Positions 1-12,452 of a stretch of DNA of 64,000 bases are shown here, one piece after another. Each line of letters opens with the position of its first letter. Positions within the stretch are counted from its first letter, which is position 1. Below the pieces are notes generated by a model. That model searched no databases and was not told the DNA's origin. It saw nothing but the letters and a program-made list of their open reading frames with translations. The position numbers and the translations under genes are program-made. This stretch comes from Helichrysum umbraculigerum (taxonomy: Eukaryota; Streptophyta; Magnoliopsida; Asterales; Asteraceae): the NCBI GenBank assembly GCA_949592205.1, contig CATIUR010000004.1, positions 69,041,837 through 69,105,836 on the forward strand, in the 5' to 3' direction.

Positions 1-478
1 TTTCTTCGTTAGGAAATTACGAATGTGTGGATATAAAGAACGCTCAAAATGGACAACCGACGAAGAAGATACGCCCAATCAAAGAATCAAGGAAATACGG
101 TTGGGAAGAATACGGTTGAGCAATACGGCTGGGCAAGTGAGAATACGGCTGGGAAATACGTCTGGGAAATAGGCTGGGCAATATGGCTGGGAAAGGTGGA
201 AATACAGCTGGGCAAGTGAGGATACGACTGGGAAAGGTAGTAATACGGCCGAGACAAGCCGTATACGGCTGAGCCCAACCGTATACGGCCTAGATCCAAC
301 CGTATACAGCCAAGCTCAACCGTATACGGTTGGTGCTCGCCCGTAACCCCTACATCTCACCCGAAATAAGGCCAGGACCTCCCGTATTGTGTGTCTTGCC
401 CGTACAAAATAGGATTTTGATACGATTGAGAAATACGGTTGAGATTTTGGAGGTAGGAATACGATTGAGGAATACGGT
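1..478 (+). repeat. Element E 5' LTR, fragment 1 (start lies outside window)
   Basis: Part of the U3 region of an old LTR, cut at 478 by element A. The first 100 bases align by eye with the A LTR around 885-965 (shared AATTACGAAT, then CGAAGAAGATAC), so E and A are related families. From about 97 to 258 it is a degenerate minisatellite built on AATACGGCTGGG, and similar units return at 420-480. Four CCGTATACGG palindromes lie at 259-329. The LTR resumes at 10930. No coding sequence is credible here. Confidence 0.75.
259..329. repeat. Array of four CCGTATACGG palindromes, 20-21 bp period
   Basis: Perfect palindrome CCGTATACGG starts at 259, 279 and 320; a copy with one change (CCGTATACAG) starts at 300. 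The period of 20, 21 and 20 bp is about two DNA helical turns. The array lies upstream of the E TATA box (10946), counting A as an insertion. Comparable arrays occur in the LTRs of A, C and F. Confidence 0.8.
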
Positions 479-3428
479 TGATATCGCGTAAAAAGTCATG
501 TTTTTACTACCGATATCTCTCACATTCTGGAACAATTCTTAGCATTATAACTCAAATATAGCACAAATCAGTGACATTATGCCAAGATGGTCAAAACAAG
601 GTTGCACGAGAAAAATCAAGCAAAACGGATGTAAAACGAAGATTCCACACGCGTTTGAAGATTCAAGGCATAAAAATGAGATTTCAAGACTAAAGTGCCC
701 TCCATCAACATCCATTATTTCCAAGATGTTCGTTTTCAAAATACAAATCCAACAAAAGAAGAATCAACCAAAACGGGTAAAAAATGAAGATTTCGCGCCC
801 GCCGGAAGATTCAAATGATCCGTACGCAATATATGGAGCTAGGGACCTCATCTCAGGGACTATCCTATGTCAAAATCTTCATTTTTGAATTACGAATCCA
901 ACAAAAAAAGAATCAACTCAAACGGACGTATAACGAAGAAGATACACGCGAATTAAGAAACGAAGAAAAAGACGACGAACGGGGCAGGGGTGTGCCCCCA
1001 GCCGCCTGCCAGGGTGCCCCCAGCGCCGGCCACCAGGCCCCCAACGCCGGCCACCTTGTACCCATCCCACTTTCCATTTTTGGTAACTTTTGGTACCTGG
1101 TGCGCCTACTTTTCGTGTTGTACGGTACCCGGTGCGTCTACTTTTCGTGTTGTACACACCATTTTTGTAAAGCTTTCTAACATGAACCTCATGGTGCTAA
1201 TGTGAGCCAAAGCTCACCTATAAATAGAGGGCTTGAGGCTTCATTTCAACTTGCACCATATGCACCTCCTTTCTTGCATATTTCTCTTTCTCTATCTAGA
1301 ATTCTCTCTCTAGCACTACTCTTAGGAGTTAGAGGAGAATTATTCTTATAGTTAGTTCTTCTCTCTAGTCTCTCTCTCTAGCACTACTCTTAGGAGTTAG
1401 AGGAGAACTAGAGAGAAGATTAGGGTCTCTCTACTTTCTCTCTCTAAGTTAATTTGGAGAGAGATAAGTATGAGATTAATTATGTAATAGTTAGTAGTAG
1501 CTAGCTTATCAATGTAACGCTTTGGATTATTCGGAAGTAATATAAGCATCGTTTGCTCGCAATAATTACGGGTAATATCTTTCTTTTCCTTTATTAATTA
1601 ATTGTAATGTTCTTGTTTGATGTTTACGATTTATTAATATTAGAAATGTCTATTGCCATGATATGCGAGTAGTTGTTTATATGTTTGCCATGATTTAAAT
1701 AGTGATAATGGGATGATAATAAATGTTGTGAAGTAATATGACGGCCCCTATTCGACTGTTCTCGGATATAGTGCTGGAAACGCTTTAGGCGGAGTACAAA
1801 CGTACGGAAGTCTGAGAACGACCGAAGGTAGTTATATTACGGACCAATACTTTAAATGTGCTAAATGAATTTCTATTTATAGTTTAATTATAACATTATG
1901 AACGAATGATGGCATGTTTGGCCAACCGCTTATGACCTGACTACCCCAACTTATTCCGGTAGGGTAAAACCTGTTTATGTGACTATTTATTCAATAGACC
2001 ATGCCATGATACGGACATCTCTGACGACCGAGATTGTGGAATAGGATTCGAGGGTAGTTGTTAGCCAATATGTTCAGTACATTTGGGAGAACTTCCGGTG
2101 TATTGTAATTGTTTGTGTTTACTATCCATGTGACATATCTTCTATCTGATTGCGGACAACTCTACGTTAGTTAGTTGATAGGATCGTAAAAACAACTCAC
2201 TCCAACATAGTCTAAATTCATAAAAAGAAATTTATATGATTGGGAATTATTATACTTTGTTATTGTTTAAATGTATGGCACCTGACCTAATTTATGGAGT
2301 ACCCTTTCCAGTTATCTACGTGACTGCAACCTAGATATTAGGGAGTCTGGAACCTTAATTGTGGTAAGTAGTTATTTGTGCCTATGACATGCAATAAGTA
2401 AGACACAGTGAAACCACTCGTTGTATATATTAGATTTATATTTCTGCACTGCTTTACATTTAGTTAGTTTAGAGTGTCACCCTCACTGTCAATTACTCTC
2501 GACCGCTTGTTAGACGTAAGAACCCGTGGAACTACCCTGTAAAGTACACTGTCTATTACTGAAAGGCATGGTCCTCATATGAAACATGTTTTTAACAAAC
2601 TGTGAATATTCTGGAGATGTATAACTGTTTGAAAAGGAGAGGTCTAGGTCATAAATCAAAGTAATTAGAGCTTAACAAAAGTATTAACAAGTTCTAGGAA
2701 GGAAAGTCCAAATGACTTAGATACATCAATCCCCCTAGATCTTACATATTTGATTATTTAAACATAACAAGTTAATAATTAGAAACACTATTAGAAGAAT
2801 GAGAGATAAGCTTAGGTGTTAAGAACGGTCGGACCTATGAGACGATATGCTGCTTTATTCATGTACCTCGGTTAATCACCAAAATAGGTTGCTTATCTTT
2901 CAACTAGGTAAGTATTGGGAGTTTAGCGTATTGCTCCGATCAGAATCACGATAACCTAGTTCCTAGTGACATGCCAATGGGAATTTAATTGGTAGGGTTC
3001 TAGTGTTTACACTAAAGTCTGTCAATCTATTAATCTAAAAGTGTCCCCATCATAAACACAATCCCGATATTATACTATTCCAAGTCATGGTAAACCACGT
3101 CTTCCCTATCCTTAGTTGTTCCTTATATGCTAGCTAGTTCTTTTTAATTTTATTGCTTTAGTTATTTTAATTAGATAAAAACCAAACAAAACCAACTATC
3201 TGAACCCAATCTTGAGGACTGAATTATCCAAACGAGCTCCGTTTCAAATTCGACCGTCTGGAGACGACCCTGATCATCCTTACCACGTACTAGTATCAGG
3301 TACTTGTGCCTAGTACCAGTAGGTAGTTCGGAGGTTTAGGCCCCGAGCAAAATAAATTTTAAAACACCCTGATCGCACCCTCGGTTGTTACAACAGCACC
3401 GACGACACCGACGGCTGAGGGCGCATCA
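479..3428 (+). repeat. Element A 5' LTR (2950 bp)
   Basis: Starts TGATATCGCG and ends GCGCATCA. It contains a GCCGGC repeat array (about 1004-1051), a TATA box at 1219, and a duplicated CT-rich module around 1304-1346 and 1368-1410 just after the TATA box, probably 5' UTR. The remaining 2 kb is AT-rich and non-coding; short ORFs there are chance. It is 21 bp shorter than the 3' LTR, equal to one unit of the GCCGGC array. Confidence 0.92.
1219..1227 (+). promoter_or_regulatory. Predicted TATA box of element A LTR
   Basis: TATAAATAG sits about 740 bp into the LTR, followed by a CT-rich stretch. The same spot in the 3' LTR (about 8721) reads CATAAATAG, so that copy has lost the first T. Confidence 0.6.
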
Positions 3429-3434
3429 AGTTTT

Positions 3435-3451
3435 TGGCGCCGCTGCCGGGG
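3435..3451 (+). other. Primer-binding site, element A (tRNA-Asp type)
   Basis: TGGCGCCGCTGCCGGGG begins 6 nt after the 5' LTR. It matches the 3' end of plant tRNA-Asp except for one position (GCTGCC instead of GTTGCC). The same site occurs in C and, with a change, in E, and is characteristic of Athila/Tat elements. Confidence 0.85.
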
Positions 3452-3635
3452 GCGGTAGTACGATTTGGAGCCTGTTTAGATAAGTTAGTTTTTAAGAGAT
3501 CCTTTTGGCTAGGAACCACCATCCTTATCAGAAGTTACTTTTTGCACGTAGTTTAGCGTAGTTAGGATTACCTTAGTATTAGCTTAGAGTAAGATCCCTT
3601 CTCACCCCCAACTTTAATTCTGAAACCTTCTCCCT

Positions 3636-4967
3636 ATGCCACCTGTTATTGACCCTTGGGATATGTTAAAACAATGGGAACGCTTAGATCAAATGCAAAG
3701 TCTTGCTAATTCAATCGAAAATAGATGTAGGATGTGCGGTAATACCCACTTAGATGGAGAATGCCAAAGCCAAAGTATGATGTTTTCGGATAACCTAGGG
3801 TACTTAGATCCTCAAACACTGTATCAAAATAACCCAAACACTTTCCAACCACATCCATGCCAACCTTTTTATCCCCAACCATTCGAAATCTACCCACAAT
3901 CACCTCACCCTGTAAGCCTACCACAACCCTATGAGAACCCTGACTTGAGAGATATGCCCTTAGCCTGTCTCAGCAGTAATGCTGCTTTCTCACCTCCTTC
4001 CGAATCACTTAAAGAAATGATTAGAGAACAAGAAGACATACTTAGAAGTCAAACTTATAATATGTCTAAATTCTCTATTGAACTATCAACACAAGCCCAA
4101 GAGAGTAGTGAGGAGAGTAGAAATCAAGCTGGAACACCTAGCACACCAGATACAGACTTACATTTTCATGAGTTCGGTTTCAATATCCCTTCGACTCCCA
4201 CACCAACCCAATCTTCTAAACCTACAATCTCACCTATTCCCGACCTATCAACGTCAAAGATCGACAGAGGGTTTGTTCTAGAAGAACTTTCCGAACCACT
4301 GCAACTCGAAACTTCTGGCCAGAGTGACGAGGATGACGAAGAGATCGAGATGGAAAGCGCGAATCTGGAGATTTACATAGAAGACTCGGCTTCACATGGA
4401 CTGAAGGAATACATACCGACTCTGAGTAGTGAACTCATTCAAACTGATATGGTTGAACACGTCCCCCAACCAGTTGTGGTTGACTGTATCCCAAAAATCC
4501 CTTTGATTTATTCACTTCCTGATCTAATTGACTCCACTAGTACCTTAGAAGAGACAAACACCCAAGTATTTGATGATAATGTTGCTACAAGATTGGAGAC
4601 ACTGATGGACATTGTCCCTCCTCCAAGCCCAGAGTACAACGTTATCATCCAACCAAAGGCTTTAGGAAGCAAGGTGGGTTTTGCATCAAGAGCACCCTAC
4701 AAACCATCTCTCCCTTACATAATGACGTACACGTCACTCGATGAGAAACTCTTTGACCAACCCGAACAACCCAAAACTCAAGAGGTAGAAAAAGTCGAGA
4801 GCTTTGTTTTACCTCAAATAAAACAAATCACTCACTTTACCATGCCTCTTCCACTGATTGGACATACCCTGACCATATTCCACTTTAATCCCCTAGGTAT
4901 GTACCAATACTTCCGCTTGTATCTACTGATGGATGCAAGGGAGCCCCCTAGATTTCCTGAGAAATAG
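3636..4967 (+). CDS. Gag-derived protein of element A (443 aa, capsid part missing)
   Basis: The ORF starts at the first ATG after the primer site. Near the N-terminus is a zinc knuckle with spacing CX2CX3HX4C (Cys31, Cys34, His38, Cys43), the same spacing as the Athila Gag knuckle of element C (CDNCGGTHLVKDC). The rest is rich in Pro, Ser, Gln and acidic residues and looks disordered; I see no membrane segment, protease or polymerase motif. Athila Gag normally has a capsid domain before the knuckle and it is absent, so this appears to be the nucleocapsid end joined to a variable tail. A decayed homologue lies in element E at 57237-58357, so the product is shared by at least two families. Its function is unknown; RNA binding or packaging is an inference. 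Confidence 0.65.
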   Translation: MPPVIDPWDMLKQWERLDQMQSLANSIENRCRMCGNTHLDGECQSQSMMFSDNLGYLDPQTLYQNNPNTFQPHPCQPFYPQPFEIYPQSPHPVSLPQPYENPDLRDMPLACLSSNAAFSPPSESLKEMIREQEDILRSQTYNMSKFSIELSTQAQESSEESRNQAGTPSTPDTDLHFHEFGFNIPSTPTPTQSSKPTISPIPDLSTSKIDRGFVLEELSEPLQLETSGQSDEDDEEIEMESANLEIYIEDSASHGLKEYIPTLSSELIQTDMVEHVPQPVVVDCIPKIPLIYSLPDLIDSTSTLEETNTQVFDDNVATRLETLMDIVPPPSPEYNVIIQPKALGSKVGFASRAPYKPSLPYIMTYTSLDEKLFDQPEQPKTQEVEKVESFVLPQIKQITHFTMPLPLIGHTLTIFHFNPLGMYQYFRLYLLMDAREPPRFPEK

Positions 4968-7919
4968 GTTTGGAGTCAAGCTAGTGACTCGAACAAAAAC
5001 AAGCGCTTCTCGGGAGGCAACCCGTGTCTAACATAGGATTATCATTAGTAGTTAAAGTAGTTTAAGTAGTGAACTAACCCCAATAAGTAGAAATGAAACC
5101 CTAAAATGAATGTTTCAAGTTTTCTATCTTTATGAACAAAAATGGATGGTTTGCGAAATTACTTCGTTAAAAGTCAAATGTCAAACCTTAATACTTCCTA
5201 CTCCCAATCGTTTGGAATTTATTGCAACATCTATTTTTCACCATTTTCTAAAGTTCTTGTTATCCCTTTCACTCACAAAAATGGAAGCCTACTAGGAGTT
5301 AGGAGCCTTAGTCATTCTAAACACCCACTGACATGTTTCGAGCATTTGAGGTACTTACATATATTATTGTGAACATACATGAGATACTAATGCTTAATCT
5401 GATAACATGATTTGTATGTCAATATGTGTATTATGCTCGAACTCGTTTAAAAATATATGCTTTGAATATCTTTACTTGGCTACCTGATTCAACTAATAAT
5501 ACTGGTATTTCCATGTCTGCTATTTGTGCTGCGGTGAAATTTTAGGGGAACTAACATTTTTGTGTAAGATTAAAATCAAAGTCATACACTGGTTTGTTTC
5601 ATCTACAAAGCACTCACTTTGATAGGTTCTTCGTAAACCACTGAATCTATGATTTGGAGGATAATCACTTGTTTGATCATGTTTATTTGATCTACTTGTA
5701 ACAGACAGGGACTGACGCCTATGGATAAAGAATCTTTAAAGATAATGGAAAGACGACAAGAGGAGCTTACAGTTCATTGAGTATGAGAATATTTGGAGCA
5801 TTGCTTTGCAGGGGACAAGTGATGACACTTCTAGATATGAAGATGATTTCTAGTTGTCTAAGACTAGTTCATCAAGTTGACCAACTCAATACTCATCATA
5901 TGTGCCCACAAATTCCAAGTCCTATAGCTAAACCTTGCCACATAATAGAACCCTAAACCATCATCACCATATCCACCCACATTCACCCATCCATCCACCC
6001 CTTAACACATACAATCATCACCCTTAGGGACTATTCATACAAAGGAATAGATACAGGGACAATTTGGAAACTGGAGATCTCAGTCGATAAAAAAACAACA
6101 TCAGATTCATTACATCAGTAGTCGACAAAAGATCTCGGGTCATAAAGATTCATGGTCATTGGATTCAACACTTTCAGATCATTAGGAGCAGTTGAGTTAC
6201 AGCAGCGGCTCTTGAAGATCAGGATCTCTGTCCATAAACCTCTATCCAACATTTGGTGTTGATTGGTTAATTAAGCTTGTGTCCGGAGGGCGACATCACT
6301 TCATTTTCTGCAATCTATCCTTTAGTTCTTAGTTATTTTCGCGAGAAAAATAGTTGAGGTGTTAAAGAAAGGCTATACTACTGGAGCTTGAGTTCAATGC
6401 ATGAAGGCTGATGCCAACCAAGTTCAACAAACATTGGAGCGGACACAGTCAACCACTCAGATCCTCAGCTCACAGTCATAGGGGAGTTCTGCGTTCCTTT
6501 CTCTAGTTTATTTATCCGTTTTTGCAAGATTATATCGACCTATATCCCAAACACTAAGTGTGGGATCCTTGGAATCCACAAAATACTAAGAGATAGTTTC
6601 CATAATCAGTAGAAATTCTAAGTGTGGGATACTTCGACAAGAGGTGTTCAATACATAGATTCGAACATTAGGGACAATGTTCCTCTAAGTGTGGGATATA
6701 CGGTCTGCAACCGCAAGTTTGACCTCTTGTCCGTAAAATAAACAACATTTTCATTAAAAGGCTAAAAATGAAGAAGTTTTCAAAATTTTTGATTCAAAAG
6801 CAACATTCTTTAGAACCTCTATTTTCCGAAAATATAAATTACAGAAAGAATTGAGTTTTAACAAAGAAACAAAATGGTTCTCTTAGAATAAGATACGGAC
6901 GAAAAAGGCAACACATGGCTAGGCACACAGACCAAAACATTCGATTCGTGAGGTTTCAGCCCATAATTAGCATTCATCTTTAAAATGCATCACTTTTCGT
7001 TTCATGTGTGTGCCGATGTATGCATTTGAATTAGAACTTGCTCTTGCAATACACTTCGAGATCACACCAATGAGTGCCATACGTGGCATAGGTACAACCT
7101 ATCTCGATACTTTCTAAGGAATCCCAACACCCTCTTACCACCAAATATTCACTCACTCTCCACACGCACTATCCAACCAAACCTCCCTTTTGTACCTTCA
7201 TCCCGAAACCACGGAAGTCATGTCTTCCAAACTTTTCATAGACACTCTCAATTTCCCAAATTTCCACAAGAAAAGCCAACACAATTTCGCAACCCAATGC
7301 CAAAAGAAACTCTTCGGACCAGAAAAATATTCCTTGGTAAAACCGGCAGAAAAAGTAGAAAAATATACATGCCGACACTACTCAAGAAAGTCCAGAAAAG
7401 GAAAAATTAAAACCCAAAAAGGATTGCAACATTAAGTCTTTTTCAAATTTGAGAAATTTCAAAAGAGACTTTCTCGGAAAAATACCCAGTTTCAAGAAGA
7501 TACAAGAAAAGAAAACTCAAAAATACTATCCTTCTTACTCACCATACACCTTCTTCATCTCTCAAAACCAAAAACCTGATTCCTTTTTAAGATGTCTTGA
7601 AAGATTAGTATCGTTCTCTTCCAAAGTGATGGAGATTTGATTCTTGATCAAGCCAATGACGAGAATGCTGCATGACTGGCTATCTGAGTGATTGACACTA
7701 GAAAGTAGGAAACCCTAAACACCTGAGTGATTTGAGTGACCCACTGCAAGGATTGCCTAGTCATGATTACCATCCAAGTTGCTTGAAGAAAGTATCAAAT
7801 TCTATAAACCCTTAGTTTCTCATAAGAACTCTCTCAACTGTAACTTTATATTCTTTGGAAATAGTATTTCTAAAAGATATGTGTATCTAGAATCTTTCTA
7901 AAGGCCTTTTATGAATGAG
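4968..7919 (+). other. Element A 3' non-coding region (about 3 kb)
   Basis: No supported gene. Just after the ORF stop, at 5001-5026, is a conserved Athila motif containing CGGGAGGCAACCCG, a small hairpin (CGGG/CCCG stem, loop AGGCAA). Three internal copies of the PPT-like CTAAGTGTGGGAT lie at 6554-6566, 6618-6630 and 6685-6697. The ORFs at 5110-5372 and 7169-7640 are short, overlap across frames and show no motif. Confidence 0.7.
6554..6697 (+). repeat. Three internal PPT-like repeats, element A
   Basis: CTAAGTGTGGGAT occurs at 6554, 6618 and 6685 (64-67 bp spacing) and again at 7943 as the real PPT. The copy at 6685 follows a 7-bp hairpin GAACATT-AGGGAC-AATGTTC (6663-6682), echoing the hairpin before the 3' PPT. 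Confidence 0.75.
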
Positions 7920-7955
7920 TTTGCTTGAGGACAAGCAAAGTTCTAAGTGTGGGAT
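7920..7955 (+). promoter_or_regulatory. Hairpin plus 3' polypurine tract, element A
   Basis: A perfect 8-bp stem TTTGCTTG-AGGA-CAAGCAAA (7920-7939) is followed 3 nt later by CTAAGTGTGGGAT (7943-7955), then the 3' LTR at 7959. The purine stretch AAGTGTGGGA is the plus-strand primer candidate. Confidence 0.75.
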
Positions 7956-7958
7956 ACT

Positions 7959-10929
7959 TGATATCGCGTAAAAAGTCGTGTTTTTACTACCGATATCTCT
8001 CTCATTCTGGAACGATTCTTGGCATTATAACTCAAATATAGCACAAATCAGTGACATTATGCCAAGATGGTCAAAACAAGGTTGCACGAGAAAAATCAAG
8101 CAAAACGGATGTAAAACGAAGATTCCACACGCGTTTGAAGATTCAAGGCATAAAAACAAAATTTCAAGACTAAAGTTCCCTCCATCAACATCCATTATTT
8201 CCGAGATGTTCGTTTTCAAAATACGAATCCAACAAAAGAAGAATCAACCAAAACGGGTAAAAAATGAAGATTTCGCGCCCGCCGGAAGATCCAAATGATC
8301 CATACGTAATATCTGGATCTAGGGACCTCATCTCAGGGACTATCCTATGTCAAAATCTTGGTTTTTGAATTACGAATCCAACAAAAAAAGAATCAACTCA
8401 AACGGAAGTATAACGAAGAAGATACGCGCGAATTAAGAAACGAAGTAAAAGACGACGAATGGGGCAGGGGTGTGCCCCCAGCCGCCGGCCAGGGTGTCCC
8501 CACCGCCGGCCAGGGTGTCCCCACTGCCGGCCACCAGACCCCCAACGCCGGCCACCTTGTACCCATCCCACTTTCCGTTTTTGGTAACTTTTGGTACCTG
8601 GTGCGCCTACTTTTCGTGTTGTACGGTACCCGGTGCGCCTACTTTTCGTGTTGTACACATCATTTTTGGAAAGCTTTCTAACATGCACCTCATGGTGCTA
8701 ATGTGAGCCAAAGCTTACCCATAAATAGAGGGCTTGAGGCTTCATTTCAACTTGCACCATATGCACCTCCTTTCTTGCATATTTCTCTTTCTCTCTCTAG
8801 AATTTTCTCTCTAGCACTACTCTTAGGAGTTAGAGGAGAATTATTCTTATAGTTAGTTCTTCTCTCTAGTCTCTCTCTCTAGCACTATTCTTAGGAGTTA
8901 GAGGAGAACTAGAGAGAAGATCAGGGTCTCTCTACTTTCTCTCTCTAAGTTAATTTGGAGAGAGATAAGTATGAGATTAATTATGTAATAGTTAGTAGTA
9001 GCTAGCTTATCAATGTAACGCTTTGGATTATTCGGAAGTAATATAAGCATCGTTTGCTCGCAATAATTACGGGTAATATCTTTATTTTCCTTTATTAATT
9101 AATTGTAATGTTCTTGTTTGATGTTTACGATTTATTAATATTAGAAATGTCTATTGCCATGATATGCGAGTAGTTGTTTATATGTTTGCCATGATTTAAA
9201 TAGTTATAATGGGATGATAATAAATGTTGTGAAGTAATATGACGGCCCCTATTCGACTGTTCTCGGATATAGTGCTGGAAACGCTTTAGGCGGAGTACAA
9301 ACGTACGGAAGTCTGAGAACGACCGAAGGTAGTTATATTACGAACCAATACTTTAAATGTGCTAAATGAATTTCTATTTATAGTTTAATTATAACATTAT
9401 GAACGAATGATGGCATGTTTGGCCAACCGCTTATGACTAGACTACCCCAACTTATTCCGGTAGGGTAAAACCTGTTTATGTGACTATTTATTCAATAGAC
9501 CATGCCATGATACGGACATCTCTGACGACCGAGATTGGGGAATAGGATTCGAGGGTAGTTGTTAGCCAATATGTTCAGTACATTTGGGAGAACTTCCGGT
9601 GTATTGTAATTGTTTGTGTTTACTATCCATGTGACATATCTTCTATCTGATTGCGGACAACTCTACGTTAGTTAGTTGATAGGATCGTAAAAACAACTCA
9701 CTCCAACATAGTCTAAATTCATAAAAAGAAATTTATATGATTGGGAATTATTATACTTTGTTATTGTTTAAATGTATGGCACCTGACCTAATTTATGGAG
9801 TACCCTTTCCAGTTATCCACGTGACTGCAACCTAGATATTAGGGAGTCCGGAACCTTAATTGTGGTAAGTAGTTATTTGTGCCTATGACATGCAATAAGT
9901 AAGACACAGTGAAACCACTCGTTGTATATATTAGATTTACATTTCTGCACTGCTTTACATTTAGTTAGTTTAGAGTGTCACCCTCACTGTCAATTACTCT
10001 CGACCGCATGTTAGACGTAAGAACCCGTGGAACTACCTTGTAAAGTACACTGTCTATTACTGAAAGGCATGGTCCTCATATGAAACATGTTTTTAACAAA
10101 CTGTGAATAATCTGGAGATGTATAACTGTTTGAAAAGGAGAGGTCTAGGTCATAAATCAAAGTAATTAGAGCTTAACAAAAGTATTAACAAGTTCTAGGA
10201 AGGAAAGTCCAAATGACTTAGATACATCAATCCCCCTAGATCTTACATATTTGATTATTTAAACATAACAAGTTAATAATTAGAAACACTATTAGAAGAA
10301 TGAGAGATAAGCTTAGGTGTTAAGAACGGTCGGACCTATGAGACGATATGCTGCTTTATTCATGTACCTCGGTTAATCACCAAAATAGGTTGCTTATCTT
10401 TCAACTAGGTAAGTATTGGGAGTTTAGCGTATTGCTCCGATCAGAATCACGATAACCTAGTTCCTAGTGACATGCCAATGGGAATTTAATTGGTAGGGTT
10501 CTAGTGTTTACACTAAAGTCTGTCAATCTATTAATCTGAAAGTGTCCCCATCATAAACACAATCCCGATATTATACTATTCCAAGTCATGGTAAACCACG
10601 TCTTCCCTATCCTTAGTTGTTCCTTATATGCTAGCTAGTTCTTTTTAATTTTATTGCTTTAGTTATTTTAATTAGATAAAAACCAAACAAAACCAACTAT
10701 CTGAACCTAATCTTGAGGACTGAATTATCCAAACGAGCCCCGTTTCAAATTCGACCGTCTGGAGACGACCCTGATCATCCTTACCACGTACTAGTATCAG
10801 GTACTTGTGCCTAGTACCAGTAGGTAGTTCGGAGGTTTAGGCCCCGAGCAAAATAAATTTTAAAACACCCTGATCGCACCCTCGGTTGTTACAACAGCAC
10901 CGACGACACCGACGGCTGAGGGCGCATCA
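7959..10929 (+). repeat. Element A 3' LTR (2971 bp)
   Basis: Matches the 5' LTR throughout. It has four GCCGGC units at 8484, 8505, 8526 and 8547, exactly 21 bp apart, against three in the 5' LTR. By my count substitutions are much denser in the first 720 bp (about 32) than in the remaining 2.2 kb (about 13 in the 1.9 kb compared). Non-coding. Confidence 0.92.
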
Positions 10930-12452
10930 ACGGTTGAGCCAAATCTATAAATACTCACCACCACCTCCTCATTTTGATCATCTCATTCACTCCATTCTCT
11001 TCACTCTCTCACTACTCTCTCTAGATTTAGTTTCTTTTATTTCTCTCTCTAGGTTCTCTCTCTAGTCTCTCTCTAGTTTCTCTCTCTAGAAACTAGTGGG
11101 AAGATTAGGGGGAGAATCCGTCACTTTTAGGAGTAGCTATGTAATTTAATTCGTAGAAGCTAGCATCTATAATACTTGGGATACTATTCGGCGAAATACA
11201 AGTGTTATTCTGCTCGCAATTATTTACGGGTAATATCTATCCTTTCTTACATTAATTTGTCATAATGTTCTTGTTTGATGTTTGTGATTTATTAATGTTG
11301 GAAATGTTTATTGCCATGCTTTGTGAGTAGTTACTTGATTGTTTGCCATGATTTGGATTGTTGTAATTAGGTATGATTAATGGAATTGTTAAACCTTGTA
11401 TATGTCTAAACTTATCATGCATCTAGACTTAGTTTACGGATCACCATTTCCAGTCCTTCACGTGACTATCACCTTAGCTGTAGGCCTAAGTTATGGTTGA
11501 TTGTTATCTGTGTTTTCGTACGAATCAATGTTTGTTACTCGGCTAAAGTACTGGGTATAGAGGTGGAAACACCACTGGTGTAGTACAAACTTGGAAACCC
11601 CGGAAACAGCCGTTGATACCGACATTGTGACCTACCTAGAAACCCTAGAATATGGTCTAGGAACCGTAGAGCTGTTGAAATGCTAAGTACACCGTAGGTC
11701 TACCTCTGGTTACAAATCTGTGAAAATACATTAACTAAAGTACACCGTAGCTGTACCTAGGGTTAGCAAACTGTGGAAATAAATGCATTGTACACCGCTA
11801 GTGTTCCTAGGGATGAATGACTAATCGCAAAGGAGAGTTCTAGATCATGACAGAAGTAATTGTGCTAATAAAACCTAAGAGAATGAGTCTAGAGATGAAA
11901 GTCAAGCCCATCAGTGGTTCAGGATTCTTAAAACCCCTAGACTCTACAAAACTGATAGTTTAGAATACAAAGTTAATAATCAGTACACGATTAGATAATA
12001 ACATTTAGACTTAGGTGTTAAGAAATGTCAGAATAACCCAAGGGCAGTCTGTTACCTTATTCCTGCACCCTTAATGGGTCACTGGTCCTAATCGGACAGT
12101 GTGGGGGGTTGAGCAGCCTGTTCTGATCAGAATCACGATAGCCTAGGTACTCAATGACATACTGATTTAGAATCTATCTAAAGAAGTAGGGTCCTAGTGT
12201 TTATACCTATAGTTTACTTGCCTGTTAGCTAAATGTGTTCCATAATGAACATCATCCCAGTAATGCACTATCCCAAATCATGGTGAACCACGTCTCCGTC
12301 ATCCTTAAGTGTTACATATATGCTAGCTTCCCTTTTATTTCATGCTTTAGTAGTTTAATAAATTAGAAAACCAAATACAAAACCAATCCAACTATCCAAA
12401 ACCCATCTTAATTACTAAGTTATCCGAATGAGCTCTGCTTCAATTCTACCGT
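10930..12452 (+). repeat. Element E 5' LTR, fragment 2
   Basis: Begins with the second copy of the A TSD and ends with the first copy of the B TSD (ACCGT, 12448-12452). It has TATAAATA at 10946-10953 followed by CT-rich repeats of CTCTCTCTAG, then a stretch similar to the A LTR (shared TTACGGGTAATATCT, then TGTTCTTGTTTGATGTTT). It continues at 56819 after element B. Non-coding. Confidence 0.85.

Larger units (their letters stand above)
479..10929 (+). mobile_element. Element A: complete non-autonomous Athila-related LTR retrotransposon
   Basis: A 10.45 kb element bounded by LTRs 479-3428 and 7959-10929, both TG...CA, with 5-bp TSD ACGGT at 474-478 and 10930-10934. It has a tRNA-Asp-type primer site, one gag-derived ORF, a long non-coding region, a PPT-proximal hairpin and a polypurine tract. 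No protease, reverse transcriptase, RNase H or integrase motif is present in any frame, so it would depend on enzymes from an Athila relative. It is inserted in the U3 of E. Confidence 0.93.

Noticed and set aside
579..1205. ORFs on both strands in the A LTRs (also 7978-8706)
   Set aside because: They overlap in several frames, lie inside LTRs and shift frame between the two copies; they follow from repeat composition, not coding.
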